This document shows, in pieces, positions 23,303-36,205 of a stretch of 64,000 nt of DNA. The translations under genes and the position numbers were made by a program. The first letter of the stretch is position 1; each line of letters opens with the position of its first letter. Source of the stretch: Ricinus communis (taxonomy: Eukaryota; Streptophyta; Magnoliopsida; Malpighiales; Euphorbiaceae); assembly GCF_019578655.1 (NCBI RefSeq), contig NC_063257.1, positions 13,144,001-13,208,000 of the forward strand, written 5' to 3'. Below the pieces are notes generated by a model. The model ran no database searches. It was given only the letters and a program-made list of their open reading frames with translations, and was not told where the DNA came from.

Positions 23303-26245
23303 AACCCAAAGTTATCAAGCGCGCCGCATGAAGCTTAGTTATGGAGCGTCGTACTATGAGTAGTATATTATTTATATATGTATATGCATTATCCGCTCTC
23401 CCCTTTGCATTAAGGATGCCTTTAAATGCGAATGAGATTGGTGACACTTAGCGATTAATATGATATGCATGCATACATTATGTGAAAAATAGATTTTAAT
23501 TGTATAACGAGATTGAGTTAGAACCTCCTAAATGATGGGGCAATCATCGGACTATGGGCGCAGGCTTGACATGTAATACTAGTCTAGAAGTGCTTTATTA
23601 TTCTTATTCTGACTATTATTGTTGCTTGTTGTTTATTGAAGTTGATGTGGTTGGTTGTGTTTATATCATTATGAGGTTAATTAGTCGTCAAAAATGCTGC
23701 CACTATCCAAATAGACTGATTGGATAGCAAAAGTGGGGAGACCTTCTCGGTTTTGAAGAGAATCATATTCGTAATGGATTACTAGAGAGTTCGAAAGTCA
23801 GATGTCTAAAGAATTATGATCCACGAGACTTTGAAATGAACCTATTGATAAGGTATGAATCTATATATCTTCAAAAGTAAATTATAAGCATTTTAAAAAG
23901 GATTGAAAATATTTTTAAGATGGGTTTATCATTTTCTCTAAGTTCTGAACTTGAACATTGTGTACGATGGCATTTCAGTAGTCTTCACATGTATCAAGTC
24001 GCATGTCTTCACTCATGAAGCAATGTTGGTCGGTTAGTGTCAGACATAATGATGCAAGTTTTAAACAAAAAGCGATAATTACACTTTGAGTTTGTATATA
24101 AAGTATGTGATTAGGTTTTTCTCTTATCACCTTTTGCAATTTTGATGCAGAAAAATATGAATTAGTGTAGAACATATTGGTTATTTGTGCTCCATTCTTA
24201 GTTTAGTTTTAGTGATAGCATTATGACTTTATATTTACAATCATGATATCATGTTGACTGGTTTAGAAAGTGTAATATGCATAACGTAAACAAGTGCACA
24301 ACTAATTGACATGGCTCTATTACTATCCAATTAAGGATTGAAAATACACTAAACCTTATTAAGCTACCATCTTGCCATATTAAATCAAATTTACGTACTC
24401 GTATTTATAAAGAAATAACATCCAAAGCTTGCGAAAAGACCAGCAAGTCCTATTTTAAAGTTTGCCGTATTCTTAAGCCCTTTGGGCTAAGAATACTTAG
24501 AAGCACTAATTATTTATGTGCCCTTAAATAGATTAACACTGAAAAGAATAGAACCTTATCTGTTTTTGGCTTTTAATCCTTGATGAGAGCGGTTCAGATG
24601 AATGCGGTGAAGCCCCTCTATTTAGACTCTTGCAGCTCCATCGCGTGTCTTGCTAATTGAGTTTCTTCTTCAGGCTTTAATACTTGAAGAGAATTACTTT
24701 AGAATAAACAATTATATGAGTTTAAAACAAATAAATTCTCCTTAATTTAACCATCCCACCAGAATATTTTTACATTAATTCAACTATTTTATTTTTTGCT
24801 AGTCCAAGAATCACCAAATCTAATGAAGATAAAATATACTTATGTTCCTTTTAAAGCCTACAAAGTCCGCTCTAATGACCCACATTCATATTGAATACTA
24901 GAAAACTTGTTAACCGAAATGTAAGCATGTTATTTCCACGTTGAACATCAACAACTAATGAGCATGAACCAATCTTTGCAAGGAAAAAGCATACAAACCA
25001 ACACATGTATTCAATATATTATATATGCATTACATGCCCACTAGGCTCAAATAAACTATGCAACTGAACAAAAATTCCGGGCAATCTTAAATTCATCAAA
25101 CTAAATAAGCAAATGCTCTAAAAAGAACCTCCTCCTCTCAAGCATTTTACCGAACATGTGTTGTGCATGCACCAATACCTTATCCATCAGACACAAAAAT
25201 AGAAGCAGTGTTGTTTTCCAATGCTAATACATTTTTCTTTTAGGACTTTTGACAAATACCTTGCCCTCATGAAATCACATTGAAACTAAACAACCCACAT
25301 GTAACTGCCGCCCCACCCCTTTCTTTGAGTTAAAATATTATGAAATTGGTTTTTAAAAAATCAATTTTGGAAATATGATAATTTAGTATGTGCAAATTTT
25401 TGCAGATGAATAACATGTAAATATATACGTCGGCGTGTGTGGACTTCATGGTTGATAACTTCGGAGGTGCCACTAAATCAATTCAAAATTCATCCCTAAT
25501 AAGCGAATTCAATTACTACTATTTGATAAAGTAATTAAACAAATAAATGGCCTACCAATTGAAATTTAGGCTAATTCTTCTTAGTGGTAGGGCCTAAAAG
25601 ATTTCCATTTGCTTTGACGTTATATATTAAGGCACCAATACAGTAGAAATGTAAATAAGAATTAAAAACATAACTTTATATAAAACTACACATTATATAC
25701 CCACATAAGGATTTTAAATAGTAAAAAAAGAGCTAAAAAATCTTCATAAATTTTAAGTGTTGGCTCATTACTCCATTACAATGGCTGGAAACATGCAAGA
25801 CTTAGGAGGTTTTTAGATAGTAAAGCTAATCATATAAAAATAATGCACCTAAATCGTGCTCAGCAATAGCTAAAGTGAAAAGGGTGAAAACTTATATCAC
25901 TTAGCACCTTTAAAAAGTAAAGGGATACTAAAAAGATCCATGAATATGAGTTAAAGTTATCAAATTAGTAGTATAATCACTTTAAAAGGGTAGAAAACTT
26001 CTCAAGCTCACTCCAAGCATATGGCAACAGCTTCTACGAACAACGACATACGATTTCTGTCGACGCATCCTTCTTGCGAAAACCTTGCTAAGCCTCCCAT
26101 TATATGGTTTCTTCAAATTCTTCTTTGAGTTGACTGCCAAATAAACTGCAAACAATACAGCTAGTAACCAATATTTGAAACAAAATCTATGGCATTCCTT
26201 GTTGTGGATTTTTAGGGGTAAGAAACATAAATGAACCCATAACTT
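23303..26245. other. Gene-poor stretch, no recognised element
   Basis: AT-rich. The hAT element interrupts sequence that continues on both sides of it (21600-21840 and 23303-23850), with an LTR-like feel but no partner found. A minus-strand frame at 25982-26284 (100 codons, with a hydrophobic run KYWLLAVLFAVYLAV and a basic tail) resembles no family I know, and its first residues fall inside the inverted-repeat element beside it. I do not call it a gene. Confidence 0.35.
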
Positions 26246-26672
26246 TTCACTTATATCTATTTGGTAACTCAACTCAATAATCACAAAAATGATACCTTAA
26301 ATCACCATTAATGATTCATATGAGGCTACCTTTATACTTTTTGTCCGTTTTAGGTTGATATGGTAGCCAAATTCTTTCTTTAACTTTTACGTTACCACTG
26401 AACGGTACATAATTAATTCTAGTAAGCCTAAAAATTTAAATTCACAAGCGCAATTGCAAGGTATGCGTTCAAAATAGAAGAGCCGAGAGAATTTTCAACA
26501 TCTAATTAGGATTAGTTGTGTCCAAATAAAAGATGATGTGGTAGTTAATGAGAGAATCTAGCACCACATTATTATATAATGACCGAAAAGTGTAACCCGA
26601 TTCATTGTTGGTCAGTTGAGGTACCATTTGTTTAGATTATTGAGTTATCGTACCAAATAGATACAATAGCCA
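26246..26672. mobile_element. Inverted-repeat element, MITE-like, about 430 bp
   Basis: The left arm TATCTATTTGGTAACTCAAC ... AATGATACCTTAA and the right arm, read in reverse complement as TATCTATTTGGTACGATAAC ... AATGGTACCTCAAC, match over about 55 bp with gaps. No coding sequence inside. I could not define a target duplication, so the superfamily is unknown. Confidence 0.6.
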
Positions 26673-27343
26673 TAGTTATATACCATTTATGCATAGAGAT
26701 TTAAGCTAGTTTGAGTAAAGATTATAGGCATTGAATTTTTATCATTAGAGGTACTACAAATGGATATTCGGGTCATATTTCCTCCTTATTTTTGGATCTT
26801 GTGTTGCCTGCATTCTTTAACTATCAAAAATTTTATTTTTTTAGGTTGTTTATGTACCCTTTAGATCTCAAATTTCTCATTCTCTCGGTTATTTGTCGTG
26901 CTGAGCTCACCACACCAATTGATGACAACCATTTGAGAGTTTTCTAGCTCGATCCTGCAAGACAATAATCAGTGAGTAAGGAGTGTCAAAGGGAAGAACA
27001 GTGCACCCACTCCGATGATCAAGTTAGATAGAGGAAGAGAGAAAGTAGTGAGATTAAGGTTAGGATAAATAACTTAAATTTTACCTTATCCATCATGTTC
27101 TTTATATGTGAGAGTAAGTAATATTTCCCCCTCTTGGTCTAATTAGATACTGCCACGTGTCCTATACTTAATGCTTTGTCTCTAAGCTAGGTCTATGGTT
27201 AACCCACTAGATCTCCTCGGTGGGGTCTGTCTCAATGGCTCTTTCTAGGTAATAGGCTGTTTGGCGACAAGTGGCGATCGATCTTGATCTCTAAGGAGAC
27301 CCGTCAATCTTCTGTTAGGAGACTTGTTATCAGTTTTATATTT
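26673..27343. other. Probable old LTR fragment, unassigned
   Basis: Contains phrases common in plant LTRs (GCACCCACTCCGATGATCAA, a CCTGCAAGACAATAATCAG run) but no second copy in the window. No gene seen. Confidence 0.3.
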
Positions 27344-27344
27344 A

Positions 27345-27399
<55 letters not shown>
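27344..27399. repeat. (AT)n(GT)n compound microsatellite
   Basis: About nine AT units followed by about nineteen GT units. The copia element begins at its right end and carries a GTGTG duplication at its far side (40925-40929). Confidence 0.95.
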
Positions 27400-27402
<3 letters not shown>

Positions 27403-28580
27403 TTGTGTGCTGACCTCTATTTTGATCTTAACACTCAAAATAAGAGTTGCTAATAAATTGTTTCAGTGTTTATATAATAGCATCTTAAGGCGACAAGGAT
27501 TGGATAAAGGTGCATTAAGTTTCTCAAGAATCCTTTGCAAGAACCTAAAAAGCTTGAGGGCGCTTGAGAAGCGCGATGGTATTTTTCATTTGATCAAAGT
27601 TGACCATCTATATGGAAAGACCCCTAGAAGATCCCCAATCTCATCAAGCCACTTGACAGTCAAAGAGTCTCCTCTTTAAGAAGCATAATGGTGCTTTTGG
27701 AGTGCGAAGGCGCTTCAAATCAAAGAGAAACATAGTTTTTGGCACGAGGTTCGTGAGTTGAAGTGTAAGGGTGCCTTTGACCACAGACAAGGCTATTGTG
27801 AGGGCGCTTCTAGAGTGCAAGGACAATTTTCCCAATTAATGCTGAGTCAGTGACCATTACAAAGATAACTGTTGTTACAAAGCCAGGTGTTTAGAGCCAT
27901 AGGAGATTCAATGACTATACTTAGAAAGCGTGAGGGCGCTTTTCAAGCAGAAAGTTGCTTTTTGTCAAATCATCAAGGTTTGCATTAAATAAGTTATGGA
28001 CCCTTGTAACCTCTTTAAGGGGTTGGTATAAATATAAATACCCCTCATAAAGACATAAGACATATGTGTGTGAAATTATTAATGCCTAAACTCTTACAAA
28101 TTTATTTCTCATCTTACTACATAAATTTCTTTCTTTGTATAATGTTCTAAGTTGAATTCTTTTTCAACTATACTAAAAGGGATTGTTGTGTGAGCCTAGG
28201 TCTTAAAAATATAAGGAATTGGTTGTTGACTTTCCATAAAAAATTCAAAGGTTAAGAGACTTAGTGAGATGTTGATATAATAAGGAAAGATGTTTAGTAT
28301 TAGCCTATTAAAACACCAAGTTATTGAGTGAGCTTGTTAAAATCCAAGGTTTCTAATCAAAATTGATAGTAGTGGAATACTTAAGTGCGATCTTGATGAG
28401 TAGACATTGGGAGGATTGTTCCCAAATCACTATAAACCCCTTGTGTCAATTTTTCTTACCTTTACTCTCATGTTATTTGCCTATTTTAGTTTTGGGATTC
28501 TTGAACTTACATACTTCATCTAATTTTTGCAATTTGAAGTCGCCAATTCAACTCACCCTTCTTGGTTCCAAAGGACAACA
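27398..28580 (+). repeat. 5' LTR of the copia element
   Basis: 1183 bp, TG...ACA. Matches 31631-32045 plus 40465-40924. Contains repeated GAGGGCGCTT-type motifs and a probable TATA box (GGTATAAATATAAATACC) at about 28025. Confidence 0.85.
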
Positions 28581-28582
28581 AG

Positions 28583-28594
28583 TGGTATAAGAGC
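28583..28594 (+). promoter_or_regulatory. Primer binding site of the copia element
   Basis: TGGTATAAGAGC, two bases after the LTR; one mismatch from the usual tRNA-iMet site TGGTATCAGAGC. Confidence 0.8.
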
Positions 28595-28636
28595 ATTTCA
28601 CTCATTTTCAAGCTTTATTGCAAGTGTAAAGATCAA

Positions 28637-29552
28637 ATGGCAACCAATATAAGGGTCTAACACCTCAAACCATACTTTAGTGGATTCGACTATATTTTTT
28701 GAAAATTTCGTATGGAAATATATTTGGATTTTTATGATAATGAGGTTTTGAATTAGGGTATGAAGGAATAGAAGGCTCCCATTGAAATAACGAGTGGAAA
28801 AGAAAGATTTTTCTTAGAAAAGAATGGGTAGATGCTTACAAGAAGTGAACTCATAAGGATAAGCAAGCTAGGGCAATTCTTGTAAGTTGTCTATCAAGGA
28901 AAGAATGTGGGAGAGTACAACATTGCACAACGACACATCAAATTTGGACTACCTTGGAGAATTATCATGAAGGTACCAAACAAGTTAAATTAAGGAAGAT
29001 CCAAATATATGTCACCGAATATGAGATGTTCATGATGAAGCCATATGAATCCATCATTGACATGACAAATAGGCTTCTCACCATCATCAACAACATGAGG
29101 AAGCTTAGTAAGGATTATGAGCTAGTAGATATCAACAACAAGATACTTAAGAGTCTTCCTTTGTACAAATATGTTGCTAGAATAGCTAGTATATAAGAAG
29201 CCAATAAAGACCTTGGAAAGATTCCAACAGATATTCTCATAAGTAAACTTCTTACCCAAGAAATGATAAATTTGATAGGGATAGGGGAGAGAAGAAAGTA
29301 CTAGCACTCTAGGCTAGTACAAGAGCATAAGAAGGGAATGATACCCCAAGTAATAATGAAGATTAAGAAGAAGCTCAAAGTGAAAGTGATGATGTGGCCC
29401 TAATCGCAAAGCATGTTAAAAGGGCTCTAAAGTCCAAGAGAAGAAGAAGCAACAAGCCTTTTACCAACAAGAAGTCTTTCTCCAAGCCAAGACCAAATAA
29501 GGACAAGAAGGATGATGTTACTTGCTATGAGTATGGAAAGCAAGGACACATG
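28637..29552 (+). pseudogene. copia gag relic
   Basis: Starts with an ATG giving MATNI. Conserved copia gag (UBN2-like) blocks follow: a YEMFMMKPYESIIDM block, LTIINNMRKL and ILKSLP at 28954-29196, then a Lys-rich stretch and a zinc knuckle beginning at 29523. In the knuckle the second Cys is Tyr (CYEYGKQGHMC), so it would not bind zinc. Several stops and frameshifts. The knuckle is cut in mid-motif by the LTR that begins at 29553. Confidence 0.82.
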
Positions 29553-29862
29553 TGTAATACCCGTAAATTTTTCTATTATTTTAATCAACTATATTTTTCT
29601 TTTATGCACATTAAATGAGACATTAATTTATTTCTCATGATTTCATAATTGACTTTATGATGCAAGTATACATTATATAATATAATAATTTTATTGCTTG
29701 GAAAATTTTATTTGAAATGCTCAAGTCTATAAAAATGTATTTATTGTTTACTAAACTTTATTTGCAAATAATTAAATAGACACTACTTTAAAGTCATGAT
29801 AAAAATAAAAATATGAATTTAATAAACCTATGAATGTGTATATATATGTATGTGAGTTAGTG

Positions 29863-29905
<43 letters not shown>

Positions 29906-31630
29906 CTATTATATGTATCCAAAACCCATTTCTCTTCCTCTCTCCCATTTCTTTTCTTTTCTTCCCGCTTGCACCCATCTTACCTCACGTCTCCTTCTCT
30001 GTTCAAGCTACATCCTCTCCTATTTCTTTGATTCTTAACCAGCCAACCCCACCTTCTCAGCCATCCTTCGCCCTAGACCTATTGCAACAAGCTTTAGAGA
30101 GGCCATCATCATTGGAAAATTAAAGGAAAAGGGGGATAAGGCTGCCATTTCTTCTTGGGGTTGCTGCAAGCATGGTGGTTGTATAAGGCTGCTATCAGTA
30201 GCTTCCTCAAGCTCCAAATAGTCCATTTTAGTTAGAATAATTATGAAAAATTATGAAAAGTTATTTGCGCATGCTGATGTTGTGTGTTAATTGTATTATA
30301 TTGTGAATTTGGTCTATTCGGGCATTATGTGTAGTTTGGGGGGCTTGAGTAAGTATTGGATGAATGCAGAAGTGATTTTTCTACAGGTTTTAGACCCATC
30401 TTACTGAAAAAATTAGTTCGAATTTAGGAAAAATCCTACCAGATTTTTCATAGAAATTCTAGGAGTTCATTTGCATCCGCATATCATATTCTTTTATTTT
30501 TCAAACAGTTTCTGGTTCGATTCGAGTTCTTATTTTGAAATATTATTTTATTTTAAGTAAGGATACAGAGTCTACTGCGGGTCCCAACAGTCCTCCAGTA
30601 TGCTAGGAGTCTATTCTTCGTACAGTCCAGATAAGAGGATAAACCTATAACATTATAATTTTTCAATTATATTATACATATAGATTTTATTTAAATGCTT
30701 TTAAAAGAGAAAAATTATGTTCTTAGCAAATGTGATCTATAACAAATAAATCATATTTTTTATACAAAATTGGGAACATATTATTAAATCTAAAATTTTT
30801 GTGATATTTATAAAGTTGATTTTAAACAGCTAGATGAGTGGTATACACTCATTTATATGGCTTGTACGATCATACCTTGGATGCCGGGTGTTGACTCAGT
30901 ACAAAAAATAAATAATATATTGTCTTTGGAACAACATTTAGTATACCTATGTCTTTGGGGCATAGGGCGGTCGCCTTTTGGGGGCGAGTTTGTGTTTGTA
31001 TGAATATGGTTTGCGGTTTGGGCTACTAGGTAAGGCATCTTTGCACCCATTGCTACCAGGATCGTCTAGGTACATCTATGAGTGTGTATTGAGGTTTTAT
31101 AGTTAATACTAAATGATTATGCTTTTATGATCAGTCAAGAATTATCAGATTATTTCACTGACATTCGTCCAGTTGTATATCAGTTTCAATTTCTATTAAT
31201 AGTATGAGTTATGATATTAAATCCCTTATCAGTTCCCTTTTGTTATATATTTATCCTCTCACTGAGTTTTATACTAACCCCCTTAATTTTAACATTTTTC
31301 AGATTTATTGGCTGAGATTCATTTGAGTGTTGTCCTCGTTTCCATTTCTTTAAAAATCAGCTTTAGTGGAGGTTGGACCAATAGACATAGTCATTATTTT
31401 TATTAATCTAGAACTGTGTATTATTCTTTTATGACCTATGGGCTATTAGATTTATTTTGTCATTTACTTTATAACTCAGGCTGAGATGTCCTTAAGCGAT
31501 TATTAAGTTCTAAAAGTGTGATATTAATGATTAAATATTCTAGTTCACCAGTTTGTGATCATGATAATTATCTTAGTGATGTATTGTTAAGTAAATCATA
31601 GTATAATCTATAGTTTCAAACTCCTTAGCA
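29553..31630 (+). repeat. Truncated gypsy LTR (TGTAATACCCG family)
   Basis: Begins TGTAATACCCGTAA, the same start as the solo LTR at 51954. Contains a TAA microsatellite (29864-29904), a pyrimidine-rich tract, and the AACCCCCTTAATTTT region. The conserved end of the family (GGTTTCGG ... GCCTACCCATT ... GGTCACGGGCCCAC) is missing. The sequence passes directly into a copia 3' LTR at about 31630, so the right end was lost in a deletion. Confidence 0.7.
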
Positions 31631-32045
31631 CCCACAGTTTCAAATCAAAGAGAAACACAGTTTCTGGCAGGAGGTTTCACGAGCTAAAGCACGAGGATGC
31701 CCCTGACCGCAGACAAGGCTGCCACGAGGGCACTTCTAGAGTGCGAGGGCTATTTTTGCAATTAATTCTGAGTCAGTAACCGTTACAAAGACAACCACTG
31801 TTATAGAGCCATATATTTAGAGTCGTTGGAGATCTAACAACTATATTCAAAAAGAACGAAGGCGCTTTCCAAGTAGAAAGTTGCTTTTTACCAAATCATA
31901 AAGTTTGCATTAAATGAGTTATGGGACCCTTATAACGTCTTTAAGGGTTGGAATGAGTTTAAATACCTTCATAAAGATATAAGATCTATGTGTGTGAAAT
32001 TATTAGTGTCCAAACTCTTACAAATTTATTTCGCAACTTACTATA
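31631..32045 (+). repeat. copia 3' LTR, left piece
   Basis: Matches the 5' LTR from about 27712 (TTCAAATCAAAGAGAAACA ...) to about 28130. The first 310 bp of the LTR are missing. Ends at CTATA (32041-32045), the target duplication of the inserted Athila-like element. Confidence 0.85.
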
Positions 32046-33409
32046 TGACAAGGTTGTCGCGTGCCTATAAAAAATAACCTAACTAGACCTTCTAACTATG
32101 TAGTCGGGCAAGCAAGGGTCGAATCCCTAGAAATTGAAGTAATAAAAAATAGCTAATCTTGACTTTAATTAATGCTAAGTAAGTAACCAAATCAACGATT
32201 GAGGATGAATTAATCTATAATGCAAATAATAATAATGAGAATAAATTCTAGGATAAAAAGCACCTAGAGTTAAGTATCCCTACTAGCACAATTTACGCAA
32301 AGATAAGTTCCTACCCTAAACTAATTAAATAAATATTCATAAGGAAAGGTAAACCCTATAAGATACCATAGATCTCTTCCGAGTATAAATGGCTTCCTTA
32401 ATATGCAATCAAAACCTACTCCCGTGGAATCATGCAAATTAAAGACATTAAACTCAATACCCCGACTTCCTAACAATCTATTCTACCTACTCCGGTGGAG
32501 AATTTCATGTCCTTAATTGAAATATTCAAATCCATCAAAACCTAACTCCCGTTGTGATAAAGACAATGGAATCATAACAATACTAATTATCCCTAATCTA
32601 GTATTAGAATATGCACAATCAATTAAGCAAGAGCAATTAAATAATTAATTTGGGGAATTAAAGGAACAAATCATACATCAATCATGGCTAGGATTCACTT
32701 AACCCTAGATTAGAAAACTACTCACTCATGATAGTTAAATAAATAAAAAAATTATAAAAGAAAACATAATTAATAACAACTTAAGAAGGAAAAGGAAAAT
32801 ACTTGGATTGATAAATGAATGATGAGGTCTTTGATAAATCTTTAAAGCACAAAGAAAAGTAACATAAAATAGAGAAGGAAAACAAAACTAAGGAGAAAAG
32901 AAGGAAGGAAGCTCTCTTCTTTAGGTTCTTTTTACAATCTATTTATATCATAAGATATCCAGGAGTTTGGCTAGGGTTTCACCCTAAAAATTCTACTAGA
33001 CAGGGGTCCAAAATGTAGTTTTGCAGATCCAGCCACGAGTAGGCTGCAGTGTGGCATTGTAGGCCGCGAGCAGGGGGCGGAGTGGACTGTTTCTTTGCTT
33101 TATCGTTAGCCTTGAAAGCCAAGTCGCAAAGTGGCCGCGGGATAGCTTCTCTTGCTCGTTTCGCGATATAAAATCCTCCTAGGCATGAGTATCTCTTTGA
33201 CATTGTACTTCACCATGAACGACTCTAGAAACATCTTCGCCAATGCCTAGCAACTCGAGCCAATTCCTACAAAAATAAAACAAAACAAACCCGAGGAGAG
33301 AAATATCGAAAATAATGAATAATAGCTATAAAAGATTAAATATGCGAAGATAACATGAAGAACAATGTATATATATAGCATATAAAATGCATATATTATT
33401 GCGTTATCA
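32046..33409 (-). repeat. LTR of the Athila-like element (3' in element orientation)
   Basis: Starts TGACAAGGTTGTCGCGTGCC and ends GCGTTATCA on the plus strand. A TATA box (ATGATATAAATAGA on the minus strand) lies at about 32937-32950. Short open frames such as 32979-33203 occur in both LTR copies and are not genes. Confidence 0.9.
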
Positions 33410-34135
33410 AATTCTTCCACATTTAACCTTTACTCGTCCTCGAGGAAATAAAATAAAAATAAGAAAAACTATACTAATAAAGCAATAAAATCCTAACTCA
33501 CTGTCGTAGGAATCACGGTTGCATTTAGCATGTGCAACAAGCCCTTTAAACCCCTAGGTTACCTAGCGGACGAGTAAGGTCTTGTGAAGGTTTTCAAAAT
33601 GGCATACCTACAAAGCCGAATAATGAACATCCAAACCAATAAATTCAATCAAGTAACAATGATGAAAACTTAAAATCATTTTAGGGACTATGTTAATGTC
33701 ACAAATCAACGAACATAGAATGAAACAGTAAGTCGATAACACCCTTCAATGGCCAACTAATCTTACCGCTTCCTTCCCCTAACTCAGTCATATGCATGTA
33801 GCTTCTCACTTTAGTTCTGTAAAAGAAAACAAATTGAGTCTCTCATGTGTTTAAAAAGGTAGCAGTATCATCACTCAACCTATTCTTCGTTCACGCGCAT
33901 CGACACTTTTGTAGTCTTCCTCTTTAGACTTGCCTCTCGTCTTTCTCCACTTATTTTGGGGTGGCACAAACACGGGGGTCATGAGTTCCTTGTAATAGGG
34001 TAGGCTTGGTTAAAATAGGGTAAGACAACGTTATTTGGGGATGTGGTGCTTAAAATCCTAATAAAAGAAAATAAAATCTACTTCGACCAACACAACTATT
34101 TCTAAATGTAAGGTTCATTCTCTTTTTTTTTGTAT

Positions 34136-34250
34136 ATCGGGAAATTATGTGCTTCTTTCCCGAACTTTTTCACCTCTTTTTTTCTCTTTTTCTTCTTTTC
34201 TTTTCTTTTTTTTATCGGGAAGTTATGTGCTTCTTTCCCGAACTTTTCAC
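34136..34250. repeat. Two copies of a hairpin motif in the element's non-coding part
   Basis: TATCGGGAAATTATGTGCTT ... TTCCCGAACTTTT occurs twice about 80 bp apart, separated by a pyrimidine tract. In each copy TCGGGAA pairs with TTCCCGA around a loop of about 15 nt. Confidence 0.75.
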
Positions 34251-35020
34251 TTTTTTTTTTTGAAAATAAACTAACACTTTATTTGAGTAACAAACTTTGC
34301 AACTTTTCTTTCGTATCACAATCTCCGTATTGACATATAAAGCATACATTGTAGTAGCATACTCCGCAAAATCCAAACAAAACCTACAAAAGGGCTCTAA
34401 GGCATGTAATGTAGGGCGTCAAGAAATGGGATCGAAGCTCAACATGGTTCAACCTAGAGGGGAATGTAAAATAAAAAGAAAAATAAGCGAATAATCCTAA
34501 TCCTAAAATTTAAGGCTCTAACTACCTAAAGGAATCTTCAGTCATCCCCCCACATACGTGTCACAAAGTCTCGAATAGAACCAAGGCAAGTCCAAGAATC
34601 ATACTACATAAGAGGAAAATATCTAATCACACATGAAAAACAGAGACTGATTCAGATGTGTCAGTCTATATGGCTCAAATTCCTCACAAATTACTCAAGA
34701 TACATGCATTAGTCGAGTCGGGGCTCGGAAGATAATTCTAGCCACAACCCATTGCCAAAAAAGGATTTACATATCATTACCGAATTATTCAATCCAGTGT
34801 CAATCAACTCATGACAGGAACTATAGAAAAATATTTTTCTTTTGAAATTACTTGCTTTATAAATTGGCTTGGAATGTTCAAAACTCTATTTTTTTTAGTA
34901 ACACCAAAAAAAAGTAATACATACACTAATACCCTCCCCCACACTTAAATGTCGCAGTGTCTTCAGTGCAAAAGAAAAATATAAACATAAGTAAAAGGGA
35001 GAGGTACTCAAAAAATCTTA

Positions 35021-36205
35021 CTAAAAAGGAGGAGGAGGGTTCGAAAACCCTTGTGACTTCATCCAAGTATTTAGATTCTCCAGAGCTGCAAACATGGATG
35101 ACAAACTTTCCTTGAGTTTCTTTAGCTCATCTTTGATCTCATCAACTGAATTTTGGAGCTTTTCAAGGGCTCTCTCAATCGGCGTAGAGGATGAACTAGC
35201 ACCCTCAGAAGTACTAAGTATGATTGGTGCCTCGGGAAGAATAGGCACTCGAACTCTCAGTTGAGTGCTACCGAAAGACCAATTTGCCTCGTTTTGCAAA
35301 GACATTTCCTCGGGGGAAGGTAGTTCATCTTCAACGTCCTTGATACACCAAAGAGTGGTGGCTCCTTTCTTTTTAAACCAACCTGAAGGGATATTTAGAA
35401 CATCGGTTCCATTAACATGACCATCTTTCTCGAGTTGATCCCTATGGCCCAAGTAAAGAGCAATCAGGGTTATGAGTCCCCCTTGCATATAGGCTCCCCC
35501 ACTAGTGATTGATTTTGCCAGGGTTTGCATTTGCCAAATAATGTAAGCACCAACATCAATAGGTTAAGCATGAAGCATATGATTGAGCATATATAGCCCA
35601 TCTACTCGAACCTTACCCTTTTCTTGTCGACCAAATATAGTGCTTGCGAACAATCGAAGGATGCGTCGAAGAGCTGGGTGCCGGATTAAGGCTGTCGGGC
35701 TCCCTTTTGAGTCATTATCACTTTCACCAGTCAAAGTTTGCCAAAGGGACGTGGCAGACCAATGTTTAGGGGTCAACCTCGGTCCACCAGTAGACAAACC
35801 AAGAACTTCATCGAGCTTGGGCAAAGTCCAAGTATGTTCCTCATTGTACAATCAAAAAGTGATCATACCATCACCACAGCTCGGTCCTGAGTAAGTAACG
35901 GCTTTCGAGGAGCTCAAAAATTCCAGTGTGACTCTCTTATATGTAGGGTATTTTATTATGAGAAGATCACCCAAACCAATGTTAGAAAATAGCAACCGGA
36001 CATCATCTTCAATGTGTAAGGATTTTAGAACATAAATATCGCAATAACGAGTAGTAGTTACTCCTCTCATAAACAACTTTTCATACTTCACTCATTGGTC
36101 GTCATCTCTAAAATTGATATCATAGTAATCGATCACAGCCTTTTCTTTTTGTTTTGCTTGAGAAGATGAAGAGGCTACTGTTTTACCTTTCGCAACTAAA
36201 GATTT
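35021..36205 (-). pseudogene. Athila ORF1-like protein relic
   Basis: Minus-strand reading in three adjoining pieces (36205-35852, 35851-35564, 35563-35021), with stops between them where the family is continuous. Blocks: VTTTRYCD, LLFSNIGLGDL, YPTYKRVTLEFLSS, GPSCGDGMITF, LPKLDEVLGLSTGGPRLT, HPALRRILRLFASTIFGRQ, KVRVDGLYMLNHML and ITSGGAYMQGGLITLIAL. These are characteristic of the Arabidopsis retrotransposon ORF-1 (Athila) family of gypsy elements; the function is gag-like but unproven. A C-terminal coiled-coil stretch lies near 35200-35060. The upstream end is cut by the solo LTR (target duplication GATTT), and only 28 bp separate that LTR from the element's own LTR. Confidence 0.82.

Noticed and set aside
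32979..33203. 74-codon minus-strand frame (MSKRYSCLGGFY...), with a twin at 40034-40261
   Set aside because: Both copies lie in the LTRs of the Athila-like element; non-coding LTR sequence kept open by high copy similarity.
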